The notes under the pieces were generated by a model. That model did not search any database, had not been told where the DNA came from, and was given only the letters and a program-made list of their open reading frames with translations. 64,000 bases of DNA from an uncultured Clostridium sp. GTDB lineage: Bacteria > Bacillota > Clostridia > TANB77 > CAG-508. This document shows, piece after piece, positions 30,501 to 36,906 of this stretch. Position numbers and translations under genes: made by a program. The stretch lies in assembly GCA_947244325.1 (NCBI GenBank), contig CAMXJY010000003.1:92792-156791 (forward strand), read 5' to 3'. Each line of letters begins with the position of its first letter. Positions within the stretch are counted from its first letter, which is position 1.

Positions 30501-33409
30501 TAAAATAATGTGTTTGCTAAAACTTTTCTCTCGTCTGGTGTTGATTCACACTTTGAATGTCCTGTTTGTATCATTGCTGTATTATTCCAAGTTGTTAAAT
30601 AATATACTGGGCTTCCTGTTCCACCTGCATTATAATAATTATTTATTGAACGAGTAGAACCATGACCATCAAGTCCATCTACAAATGTCAACCATACATT
30701 ACCTAAAGCTGCATTTGAATTTGTGTGTGTTTGTGGAATAGTTAATTTACTCCCTACTGGAATTTCATATGGAAAATTAGTTAACAATCCGCTTTTCTTT
30801 ACTTCTACTTTTGTTGAAGTATATGTCCAATCTCCTACCTTATCAATAGTATTTATATCTGAAGGCATATTATTGTAATATCCTACCTCTATATTAAAAT
30901 ATTTTCTTATTTTAGAAAGTCCTACATTATAATTGTTATATCCTATTACATCATGTCCTCCTAAAATTCCATAACCAGATTTAATATACTCTTCTAAAAG
31001 CTCAACTGCTCTACTATTTGGATGTACACCGCCATTTGCATCCCAAGTTCCAACCATAACTACATCATAATCCCAAATAGTATCTGGATTATTATTAAAA
31101 TCTTGCATACTCATAGGTGTTACTTTTATAATTTGTTGCCCTGTTATCGGATTTTTTCCATATGCATCAAAAGTTGTTGTAGTGCTTCCTTCAGTCATAG
31201 TTCCACCTTCCATCCATGCTTTTAATGAAGCTGACTTTGGAAGATTTTCTGATGTTCCATCTACATACCTAAATGTTACTGTTGGTATAGTATAATTACT
31301 ATTAGATTCGGGATATACATTTAATACTTTAATAGGTTCAATTTCTTTATAAAAATTAACTGTTGAAATTGATTCCCATTCTGCTCCATCTTCATCATCT
31401 TTTCTTTGGTATGCTCTAAATACTTTATTTTCTGCATCATATGTAGACCAATCTAAATCTACTCCACCTTTTCCATTTGCTGCTGTTAAATTTACTTCTG
31501 TTGTTAATTCTAATTCTGGTATTTTAAATTCATATACTTCACTTACATTTCCTACATTATCTTCTGCTACTACATAAACGTATTTCATCTCATTTATATT
31601 TTGTATAACTAATTCTTCGCCTACTGCAACTTCTGTACTATCATATTTTGATACTACTGGAGTTGCTAATTTATTTTTAGTTGCTACAAATCTATATTTT
31701 GAAACTCCTGAACCTTCTCCAAGTATTTCATGTCTATCATTTACTGTTATATTTAACTTATTATTATTTAACTTTGCTTTTGTTATTGTCGGTGCTGTAT
31801 TATCTATTTTATCAATTGTTATTGTTTGAGCTTTTACATTTCCTAATTCATCTTTATAAAATACTCTTGCTTGTGTTGGCTCATAAACATCACCAATAAA
31901 TTTGTAATCTCTTGAATATGTATTTCCTTGTCTATCTGCTAATGCATAATCCTTTACATCATTAAATGCTATTGATACATTTCCAATTCCATAATCTGTT
32001 GCTTCAAATGTAAATTCTTTTTCTCTTGCCCAATCTCCCATTATTTCTGTACCAGATATTGCTTGTGGGGCAATAGTATCAACTTTTCTAATTGTAAATT
32101 CTTGAGTAGTACTATTATTACATGCATCTGTAACTATTGCTGTAAATGTTCTACCTGTTAACCCAGCCTCAATTTCTGGTGTGAATGATATAGAATAATT
32201 ACCATTTGTTACAGTTGTTTCACCTTTAAATAAAGAGTTTTCTTCATCATCTAATATTTCTACTGTTACTGTATTACAATAATTTTCTGTACCTGAAATT
32301 GTAATTGGTTTTGTTTTACTCCATTCAATTAAAGAGCTATCATCTGATGTTATGTTTGTTATTGTTGGTTCGATTGGATCTGGTGCAATATAAAATTGTG
32401 CCATCAATCTACTTTCTCCTCCATCTAAATTAACATAAGCATCTGTCCAACAAAAATATAATGATTTCCATGTTGATTTAAATGTTACTGTTGATGTTAA
32501 AGTTATATCTGTTCCGCCAACAGTTCCATCAACAGAATTTGTTCTTGTTTGATAAGGATCTCCTACATTTCTTATTCCACTTGTTCTTTTATAAGTTGCT
32601 CCATTTGAAAATTTAAATTTTGTAATAACTGTATATGTTGCTGGAGCAGTAGAATTATTTGTTATCGTAAGATCTACTGTTCCATATTCATTTCCACAAA
32701 ATTCACAAATTATTTTTTTCTCTGCTGATACTATTAATTTATGTTTGTTAGTAGTGTAATTATAACCACATATTGCACATTTACCTAAATTATTACAATC
32801 TATTATTGTACCATCTGATTTATAACATCTTCTTTCATCATTAGTATCAGCTTTATATATCTCACCAACTCCATATGAATTTAAATAATAACAATATATA
32901 GGCTCATCATTACAAACTTTACAAATTTTTATATGACTACAATACTCTGAAAATGGCGAATAAGTTTTTCCATCCCATACACAAGGTTTATATCCAATAT
33001 ATGAATATCCACATTTGCATGTTTTTGTATAATAATTATTTTTTCCACATGATTCGACTCCCGTCGCCCATGTTGTTGTATATGTATGTACAATTTCTTG
33101 TTGCTTTTCTCCACATGCCATACATTCTTGCCAATGCATATTTTCATCATACATTGTTTTCCAAAGATGTTCGTGCTGAGTTTCCTTTCCAAGAATTAAT
33201 CCTGTTACATCTACAACTGTTATATCTGATGCTGACCTTAACAAGCTTCTAATATCTGTAGCTTCTATTACTTCTGATAATTCAACTGCAATATTTTCAT
33301 TATCTACTTTACTTTCTTCTGCAACACTAGATTCTACTACAGAAAAAAGTATTAAAAAAGATATCATCATAATAAAAACCACTTTAATTAGTAAATCTTT
33401 TTTCTTCAT
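24545..33409 (-). CDS. Giant repetitive cell-wall surface protein, 2954 aa
   Basis: An N-terminal signal peptide (residues 1-30) leads into a cysteine/histidine-rich zone (about 75-245) with repeated CxxCG knuckles in HxW...C..CG contexts, then Ig-like domains (about 340-650), a DUF5057-like domain (about 690-900), and an InlB/Listeria-Bacteroides-type repeat ending in WEATKGEVNG...ITAKW. About ten 82-87-residue YTVEYY repeats follow (roughly 1257-2100), then about eight MucBP-like domains (to about 2845), a Pro/Glu-rich wall spanner, and a sorting signal: TPGTGD, a hydrophobic helix and a basic tail. It is probably sortase-anchored and adhesive. AAAGGAGAG precedes ATG. A sortase gene is present at 40418. 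Confidence 0.93.
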   Translation of the reverse strand: MKKKDLLIKVVFIMMISFLILFSVVESSVAEESKVDNENIAVELSEVIEATDIRSLLRSASDITVVDVTGLILGKETQHEHLWKTMYDENMHWQECMACGEKQQEIVHTYTTTWATGVESCGKNNYYTKTCKCGYSYIGYKPCVWDGKTYSPFSEYCSHIKICKVCNDEPIYCYYLNSYGVGEIYKADTNDERRCYKSDGTIIDCNNLGKCAICGYNYTTNKHKLIVSAEKKIICEFCGNEYGTVDLTITNNSTAPATYTVITKFKFSNGATYKRTSGIRNVGDPYQTRTNSVDGTVGGTDITLTSTVTFKSTWKSLYFCWTDAYVNLDGGESRLMAQFYIAPDPIEPTITNITSDDSSLIEWSKTKPITISGTENYCNTVTVEILDDEENSLFKGETTVTNGNYSISFTPEIEAGLTGRTFTAIVTDACNNSTTQEFTIRKVDTIAPQAISGTEIMGDWAREKEFTFEATDYGIGNVSIAFNDVKDYALADRQGNTYSRDYKFIGDVYEPTQARVFYKDELGNVKAQTITIDKIDNTAPTITKAKLNNNKLNITVNDRHEILGEGSGVSKYRFVATKNKLATPVVSKYDSTEVAVGEELVIQNINEMKYVYVVAEDNVGNVSEVYEFKIPELELTTEVNLTAANGKGGVDLDWSTYDAENKVFRAYQRKDDEDGAEWESISTVNFYKEIEPIKVLNVYPESNSNYTIPTVTFRYVDGTSENLPKSASLKAWMEGGTMTEGSTTTTFDAYGKNPITGQQIIKVTPMSMQDFNNNPDTIWDYDVVMVGTWDANGGVHPNSRAVELLEEYIKSGYGILGGHDVIGYNNYNVGLSKIRKYFNIEVGYYNNMPSDINTIDKVGDWTYTSTKVEVKKSGLLTNFPYEIPVGSKLTIPQTHTNSNAALGNVWLTFVDGLDGHGSTRSINNYYNAGGTGSPVYYLTTWNNTAMIQTGHSKCESTPDERKVLANTLFYLKQRTKDIGFTDNSAQDLKAPNAPTISAEGVKEVNKIKVNYNAVDNGSTYSYYVEAYDDTDNSLLLSTSNQRTETVTTGTKGYYYIIDTNSENTDFDISTATYVEDESILVELVNNGKYIHIKAIDVADNVGEPSVLKIEVKSRLSINLDGGTLDGNPTPEVEPQLVGTTIDVGTPEKEGYTFDKWEATKGEVNGTEYTFGIEDGEITAKWIKNHYDYTVEYYYNDVKDNEKTETLSAEFESIVEEYTEKPKDGYKFSRLENVPLKITTNPDNNIIKVYYVTDDSQVKNLSYTVEYYKEGIKVEEDTQTVSQTVQLLEDDILTVKKAQINITDKYYGYKLVELKNNNNVITKLPDTVENGDVIKVYYVIDESQTKEISYTVEYYISGLKQDKDTQIVKNTVQILEEDTLRVDKTKINTVNKYYGYKLDKTTPEPIPDVVNNGDVIKVYYIIDEEQTKEVSYTVQYFKDNIRVPEDTQVVKQNIQVLDEEILAVNKNQINRVDKYYGYKFERTDPEVLPNTVETGTVIKVYYVTDDEQTKNLNYKVEYYQEDEKVEEDTQIERKNVQVLEPDILTVNKSKINIVDKYVGYKLGHIELNGKVVSSLPNTVNNNDLIKVYYVIDDSQTKNISYTVEYYKENRKVEEDTQIVKKRVQVLQPDILDVDKSKINIVDKYLGYRLDRIDPVEIPSTIENGGVIKVYYMIDDENTKNIKYTVEYYQNDVKVEEDTQVVRKTVQILDPDILKVNKSEINIVDKYVGYKLDYMKQDNRTITVLPESVQTETIIRIYYVTDESQTKNLSYTVEYYKNDVKVEEDTQIVRKTVQVLEEDTLVLDKSQINIVDKYLGYRLENLKKNNSDIVELPNIVNNGDVIKVYYEIDESQTKEISYTVEYYKNDVKVEEDTQVVKNTVQVLKPDTLKVDKSSINTVDKYIGYKLEKLKTNENIIDHLADEVTNGDVIKVYYVIDENQTKNLDYTVEYYKEGIKVEEDTQVVNQTVQILQPDILTVDKSSINTVDKYYGYKLQVIKQNEIEISELPDTVENKTVLQVYYVIDENQTKNLSYTVEYYKEGIKVEEDTQVVTQTVQVLQPDVLTVDKTQINTVDKYPGYKLEKIEPAEIPEVIENNGIIKVYYTKDSFEYTVEYYYDGVIDESKTDKFTAVFQDEITTYEDKNIKGYKLEKEENLPLVVTEYPALNIIKVYYIKWEFDYTVNYYYDGVLDEKNTETEVATFGDVIDSYIDKVKDGYRLENVENIPLTVVDDPSQNIINVYYVRKDANVVVKYVDKETEEEISDEVIKTGKVFDEFDVAEDVKEIDGYTLIESPNPTKGNYTEEEQIFTYYYAKNTRVIVKFLEKDETINDNTDNLVLAEEVVIEGYEGKTYETSAKDIENYTFVEDSKNTSGTMTRDEIIVVYYYLQNTKVTVKHIDKNSGEELEVLEQKGLVGDTYTSTSKDFEGYVLVEKPENETVIMTKDEIILEYYYEKISAGVIEKHIDIKTNEILESVVYEGNEGTPYKTEPKEFEGYDLVEEMYPENSEGTMTVDVIEVKYYYVRKASVRVEYIDKITGEKMPADIEISEIPEKDTTEYIYGHEGDLYETEEKKFEGYDLVEVPENAKGEMTVIRKEDGEVETEITVEYYYVRKAEVKVEYIDIVTGEKLPVDKEIPETSGKDTTEYIYGHEGDLYETEEKKFEGYDLVEVSENHKGEMTKEQITVTYKYIRKTNVIVEYIDIITGEKILEQEKVSNGNAYVKKDSTEIIEGHEGDLYKTKEKEFADYELVQRPENAEGTMIVTKKDDGTEDVTTYVRYYYAHKSSGVIEKHIDIMTNKEIAEDKLYEGNEGDSYKTSSKEIEGYELVREKLPENAEGKMKKEVIEVKYYYKKVEQPAPAPEPEKPEPTPEPVKPEPKPNENPTIIKNIYNYIIEDSGSKGNVSSNGNSSGSANKNTITKLLTPGTGDILPQIAMVVISGVILMNIIVVQIRKAKKQNKK
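25427..25765 (-). repeat. Recent 264-bp internal duplication in MucBP region
   Basis: About 75 bases beginning at 25427 recur almost unchanged at 25691 (offset 264 bases, 88 codons), encoding the same GHEGDLYETEEKKFEGYDLVE segment in neighbouring MucBP units. The near identity at DNA level indicates recent duplication or gene conversion. Confidence 0.8.
27100..29642 (-). repeat. Ten in-frame ~250-bp repeats within the surface protein
   Basis: Each unit encodes YTVEYY, then KVEEDTQ, a VQVL/VQIL strand, DKYxGYKL and IKVYYV-DE-QTKN. Unit lengths are 82-87 codons. Copies are diverged at the ends and most alike in the middle. Before and after lie shorter (~68-residue) cousins of the same fold. 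Confidence 0.9.
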
Positions 33410-33920
33410 TTTCCATGCTCTCCTTTTTTTTCTATTTCTTCTCTTTATATAATAAAACTTTTTTTCAGCATTTTACATGGTAGTTATTTCCATCATGAAT
33501 TAAAATAGTATCCTCTTAAAAGCACACTATTTTTTAGTTTCATTTTTTGAACACATTATTTGTGTATAATTTATATACTCATAATACGCTTTTTTTCTAG
33601 AGTATACAAGTGCTGAATTCTGCCAAACTCTATATAGTCTGTTATTCCGTAATTTTTATAAAATTATATCTTTTTGATTAATTTTTTACTGATTTGATAT
33701 TTTTTCTAGGGAATTCCGCACTTATAGTCATTTTTTTATTATTCATAGTATGTGTATATAATAAGCATACTTTTTATGTATTATAATTGTTAAATATTTT
33801 CCAATTTTTCCCATAATTTGGTATATTAAAAATTTCATTGGGTAAAATCTCTCTAAAGAAGATATCTTCTTTAAATTTAATACAAAAGAGGACGTGCTGT
33901 CCTAGAAAGGATGATACTAT
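33410..33920. other. 510-bp intergenic region with inverted repeats
   Basis: This region separates the divergent giant-protein and CAP-protein genes and has no credible ORF. It contains a 13-bp inverted repeat with one mismatch (33608-33620, AAGTGCTGAATTC; 33711-33723), two nearby TTTTTTCTAG(A/G)G boxes, a perfect 20-bp palindrome at 33854-33873, and a small GGAC/GTCC hairpin just before the CAP ribosome site. It probably holds two divergent promoters and a structured leader. Confidence 0.6.
33854..33873. promoter_or_regulatory. Perfect 20-bp palindrome in the CAP-gene leader
   Basis: TAAAGAAGATATCTTCTTTA is its own reverse complement over all 20 bases, 48 bases before the CAP gene start. 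It could be an operator for a dimeric regulator or a tight RNA hairpin. Confidence 0.6.
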
Positions 33921-34670
33921 ATGAAAAATTGTTTATCAAATAACAAAATTGTTTTAATACTTACTTTTATTATTTTAGTTCTTTTGGTAAGTCTTTTTGC
34001 CACATGTTTTGGTATGGAAGATTATCAAACTCTTGATTTCTCTTTTGGAATCGTTAATACAGATTATTTAAACATGAGAAGTGGTGCTGGAATAAATTAT
34101 GATTCTATAGACCTTTTAAAGAAAAATGAATATGTAAGGGTATATGGAAAAATTGGAGAATGGTATATTATTCAAAATGAAGAAAATAAAATTGGTACAG
34201 CTAATGTAAAATATATAACTCCTACCAGTGAACAAAAAGCCCCAGTATCTAATACAGAAACTATAAATGAAGTGTCTAACACTAATTTAACAAGTGATGA
34301 ATCTGAACTTCTCTCTTTAATAAATATGGAAAGACAAAAAAATAATTTATCAAATTTAGAGATTGACGAAAACTTGCAAAATGTTGCTAGACTTAAAGCT
34401 CAAGATCTGGTAGAAAATAATTATTTCTCACATATTTCACCTGTATATGGAACTCCTTTTGAAATGCTAAAAAAGCACAGTATTGCATATAAGACTGCTA
34501 GTGAAAATATAGCTGGAAATACCAGCGTTTCTTCTGCTCTTGATAGTTGGTTAAAATCTGAAGACCATAAGAAAAATATTTTAAGTAATGATTATAACTA
34601 TACTGGCATTGGTATTGTTGATAGTATTGCTTATGGGAAAATTATTGTAGAACTTTTTGTAGGAAAATAA
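33921..34670 (+). CDS. Secreted SH3b and CAP-domain (YkwD-like) protein
   Basis: The 249-aa product has an N-terminal membrane/signal helix (residues 9-30), a bacterial SH3 domain (about 42-100; YLNMRSGAGINYDSIDLLKKNEYVRV), a linker, and a CAP/SCP domain (about 125-249) with LINMERQKNNLSNLEID, YFSHISP, ASENIAG and EDHKKNILSNDYNYTGIGI. SH3b domains bind cell wall; bacterial CAP proteins are secreted and of mostly unknown activity. The ribosome site AAAGG lies nine bases before ATG. It is a single-gene unit that ends in the shared bidirectional terminator. Confidence 0.9.
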   Translation: MKNCLSNNKIVLILTFIILVLLVSLFATCFGMEDYQTLDFSFGIVNTDYLNMRSGAGINYDSIDLLKKNEYVRVYGKIGEWYIIQNEENKIGTANVKYITPTSEQKAPVSNTETINEVSNTNLTSDESELLSLINMERQKNNLSNLEIDENLQNVARLKAQDLVENNYFSHISPVYGTPFEMLKKHSIAYKTASENIAGNTSVSSALDSWLKSEDHKKNILSNDYNYTGIGIVDSIAYGKIIVELFVGK

Positions 34671-34733
34671 AAAACTACATTCTGAATAACTCGATAAAAA
34701 AATTTATTTTAATTATATAAATTTATACAAAAT

Positions 34734-34759
34734 AAAGGACAGCTAAAAAACTGTCCTTT
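34734..34759. terminator. Bidirectional terminator between CAP gene and rpsU
   Basis: AAAGGACAG (34734-34742) / CTGTCCTTT (34751-34759), seven-base loop, T-rich on the plus side and A-rich before it, so it can serve both convergent genes. Confidence 0.8.
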
Positions 34760-34766
34760 TATTTTA

Positions 34767-34937
34767 TTAAAATTTTCTTTTTCTTGCAGCCTCTGATTTT
34801 TTCTTTCTTTTTACACTAGGTTTTTCATAATGTTCTCTTTTTCTTACTTCTTGTAATACTCCATTTCTGGCACATTGTCTTTTAAATCTCTTTAATGCAT
34901 CTTCTATATTACCATTATTAACTTTAACCTCTGACAT
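34767..34937 (-). CDS. rpsU: Ribosomal protein bS21
   Basis: The 56-aa product ([20 protein letters not shown]... ending EAARKRKF) is a full-length bS21 of the 30S subunit, with the conserved [15 protein letters not shown] helix and a very basic C-terminus. AAAGGAGGGG precedes the ATG. It has its own perfect consensus promoter inside the end of prs and its own terminator, so it is an independent transcription unit. Confidence 0.95.
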   Translation of the reverse strand: MSEVKVNNGNIEDALKRFKRQCARNGVLQEVRKREHYEKPSVKRKKKSEAARKRKF

Positions 34938-35030
34938 TATTTTTCCCCTCCTTTCGAAGCCAAAAAAACATCTTGTGGGATTGATTTTTTTATGTAATTA
35001 ATCCTCTCGTTTTATGCTTAACTGCTTAAT

Positions 35031-35059
35031 ATTATACAGTCTCTGGTTAAAAATGTCAA
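35031..35059 (-). promoter_or_regulatory. Perfect sigma-A promoter of rpsU
   Basis: Minus strand TTGACA (35059-35054), 17-bp spacer, TATAAT (35036-35031), lying immediately behind the prs stop codon. Leader about 87 bases. Confidence 0.9.
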
Positions 35060-35062
35060 TAC

Positions 35063-36010
35063 TTAATTTATCTCAAATAATTCTCCTATTGATGTTTCTT
35101 CGTGTATTCTTTTTATTGCTTCTGCAAAAAGCTCTGATATTGATACTACTACTATTTTATCAATTTGTTTTTCTTTTGGTAATGGAACTGTACTTGTCAT
35201 AACCACTTCTTTAATTTCAGAATTTTTAATTCTTTCTATTGCTGGTCCTGATAAAATTCCATGTGTACATCCTATATATACATCTTTTGCTCCAAACTGT
35301 TTTATTACTGATACTGTTTCCATTATTGAACCGGCTGTATCTACTTCATCGTCAAATACTAACGCATTCTTTCCTTTTATATCTCCTATAACACTTGTTG
35401 ATATTGCTCTATCATCATTTCCATCTCTTCTTTTATCTACAAGTGCTATTGGACATTTAAAATGTTCTGCATATTTGTAAGCTTTTTTTGAGCTTCCCGC
35501 ATCTGTTGCAACTACTACTTTATTATCTATATCTTTTTGATCAAAATATTTCTCAAGTAAACTTTGTCCTGTTAATACATCACAATTTATATTAAAGTAT
35601 GCTTGTATTGCTCTATTATGTAAATCACAAGTTAAAACTCTATCTGCCCCCGCTGCTTCTATTAATTGTGCAAATAATTTAGCTGTAACTGGTATTCTTG
35701 GTTGATCTTTTTTATCAGATCTTGAATACATATAATATGGTAAAACTACTGTAATTCTTTTTGCTGAAGCTCTTTTTACTGCATCTATTGTTATTAATAA
35801 TTCCATTATTCTTTCATTTACTGGTGGCTCTGTTGTTTGAATTAGAAATACATCTTTATCTCTAACTGTTTCTAAAATTTGAACAAAGTTATTATCATTT
35901 TTGAACTTCATCATATTAATTTTACCTTTTTCAGTTTTTAAGTAATCACAAATTTCTTCTGTAAATTTTTCTGCTGAACTACTACATGAGAAAATTTTTA
36001 AATTATCCAT
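35063..36010 (-). CDS. prs: Ribose-phosphate pyrophosphokinase (PRPP synthase)
   Basis: Prs makes PRPP from ribose-5-phosphate and ATP for nucleotide, His and Trp synthesis. The 315-aa product has the ATP-binding region YYMYSRSDKKDQPRIPVTAK, CDLHNRAIQAYF, and the PRPP/ribose-phosphate loop ALVFDDEVDTAGS. This DDEVDTAGS loop differs slightly from the common DDIIDTAGT. The flexible-loop lysine/arginine (VDKRRDG) is present. Ribosome site AAAAGG is next to the ATG; a second, stronger site lies beyond a hairpin (36020-36050). Confidence 0.94.
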   Translation of the reverse strand: MDNLKIFSCSSSAEKFTEEICDYLKTEKGKINMMKFKNDNNFVQILETVRDKDVFLIQTTEPPVNERIMELLITIDAVKRASAKRITVVLPYYMYSRSDKKDQPRIPVTAKLFAQLIEAAGADRVLTCDLHNRAIQAYFNINCDVLTGQSLLEKYFDQKDIDNKVVVATDAGSSKKAYKYAEHFKCPIALVDKRRDGNDDRAISTSVIGDIKGKNALVFDDEVDTAGSIMETVSVIKQFGAKDVYIGCTHGILSGPAIERIKNSEIKEVVMTSTVPLPKEKQIDKIVVVSISELFAEAIKRIHEETSIGELFEIN

Positions 36011-36019
36011 TTTTCCTTT

Positions 36020-36050
36020 TACATTAATTTTATTAATGTATCTCCTTTTT
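36020..36050 (-). promoter_or_regulatory. Hairpin between two ribosome sites upstream of prs
   Basis: Minus strand AAAAAGGAGA (36050-36041), then a 9-bp perfect hairpin (36040-36020, arms TACATTAAT/ATTAATGTA, three-base loop), then AAAAGG and the ATG at 36010. Layout is similar to that at 857-890. Confidence 0.5.
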
Positions 36051-36128
36051 TTATTTAGGTATTATATAAGGAAACCTATAAACCTTCTACCCTTTCGGGC
36101 TTAGATTACGTATGTTCTGTTTTCCTAC

Positions 36129-36209
36129 TTATACATAATCTAATAGATTCTTTTTTACCTTTATTAGGAAGGAATAGCTCTCTTTAATATCTAATATGTT
36201 ATTGTACAT
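36129..36209 (-). other. 26-codon ORF directly behind the copy-1 variable-region stop
   Basis: ATG at 36209 lies five bases after the TAA that ends the variable-region frame, with AAGGA as ribosome site; it encodes MYNNILDIKESYSFLIKV... and stops at 36129. In copy 2 the same frame is cut to 15 codons by a TAG. It may be the remnant of a gene that used to follow the variable gene. Confidence 0.35.
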
Positions 36210-36214
36210 GTTCC

Positions 36215-36430
36215 TTAAAACATATAATCTAAACTAATATTAGAGTACGCACGGCACCCGGCATTGTTGTTGCTGTTAGTAGGTGCATTCCAAGTATTAC
36301 GGCACCCCGCTGGGTAATTAGACGATGCATTGTTGTAGCCACCTCCACGGAACACACGGCACGAAGTGCCTGTAAAACTCCACCTTTGAACTATCCCTAA
36401 TTTATATATTTTTATATAAATTTCATATAT
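36215..36430 (-). pseudogene. Variable-region C-terminal fragment, copy 1
   Basis: An open frame of about 71 codons ends in a normal stop (36215-36217) and reads QRWSFTGTSCRVFRGGGYNN... then NYPAGCRNTW... and GCRAYSNISLDYMF. An in-frame stop lies at 36431-36433 and there is no plausible start codon before the core, so only the C-terminal end of a gene is present. The RVxRGGxY...PA..R...GCRA layout is that of lectin-fold/FGE-sulfatase-like domains targeted by diversity-generating retroelements. It may be a decayed gene end, a donor cassette or a template repeat. Confidence 0.6.
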
Positions 36431-36598
36431 TTATAAATAGCTTTTAATAATTACACTTTCTACCCTTTTGGGCTTAGATTATGTATGTTCTGATTTCCCT
36501 ACTTATACATAATCCAATAGATTCATTTTTACCTATACTAGGAAGGAATAATTCTCTTTAATATCTAATATGTTATTGTACATGTTCCTTAAAACATA

Positions 36599-36800
36599 TA
36601 ATCTAAACTAATATTAGAGTACGCACGGCACCCGTCTGTTGTTGTTGCTGTTAGTAGGTGATACCCATGTATCACGTGCACTCGCTGGGTAATTAGACGC
36701 AAGGTCATTGTAGCAACCTCCACGTTTCACACGGCACGAAGTGCCTGAAAAAGACGCCTTTGAATTATCCCTAATTTATATATTTTATATAAATTTCATA
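36599..36800 (-). pseudogene. Variable-region C-terminal fragment, copy 2, frameshifted
   Basis: The equivalent segment reads DNSKASFSGTSCRVKRGG, CYNDLASNYPASARDTW and VSPTNSNN. A one-base difference before the core and another after it relative to copy 1 shift the frame, so the GCRAYS end is out of frame. The downstream flank is identical to copy 1. Non-functional as a protein by itself. Confidence 0.6.
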
Positions 36801-36906
36801 TATTTATAGATAATTTTTTACAATTACATTTTTAATCTTTTAAACTTATATTGTGTTTATTATTTATACATACATAATAATTAATTTTTAACTTTTAAAA
36901 CTTATA

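Larger units (their letters stand above)
36085..36850 (-). repeat. Two 383-bp tandem copies of a variable-region-like element
   Basis: Copy 1 starts at about 36085 and copy 2 at about 36468 (the CTACCCTTT(C/T)GGGCTTAGATTA marker is offset by 383). Between the copies, 77 bases on one side of the core and about 18 on the other are identical, while the roughly 105-base core differs at many scattered codons and has an indel. The core is notably GC-richer than the flanks. Read on the minus strand the core encodes RGG...NYPA...PTNSNN...GCRAYS, the C-type-lectin/FGE-like shape seen in diversity-generating-retroelement variable regions. Each copy also carries a CCC-GAAA/AAAA-GGG hairpin. Confidence 0.85.

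Noticed and set aside
24775..32000. Many hydrophobic plus-strand frames opposite the giant surface protein
   Set aside because: They are Leu/Tyr-rich shadows of a repetitive minus-strand gene with no ribosome sites of their own.
33410..33920. Possible cyclic-di-GMP or other known riboswitch before the CAP gene
   Set aside because: None of the conserved core motifs I know could be found; only palindromes and inverted repeats are visible.
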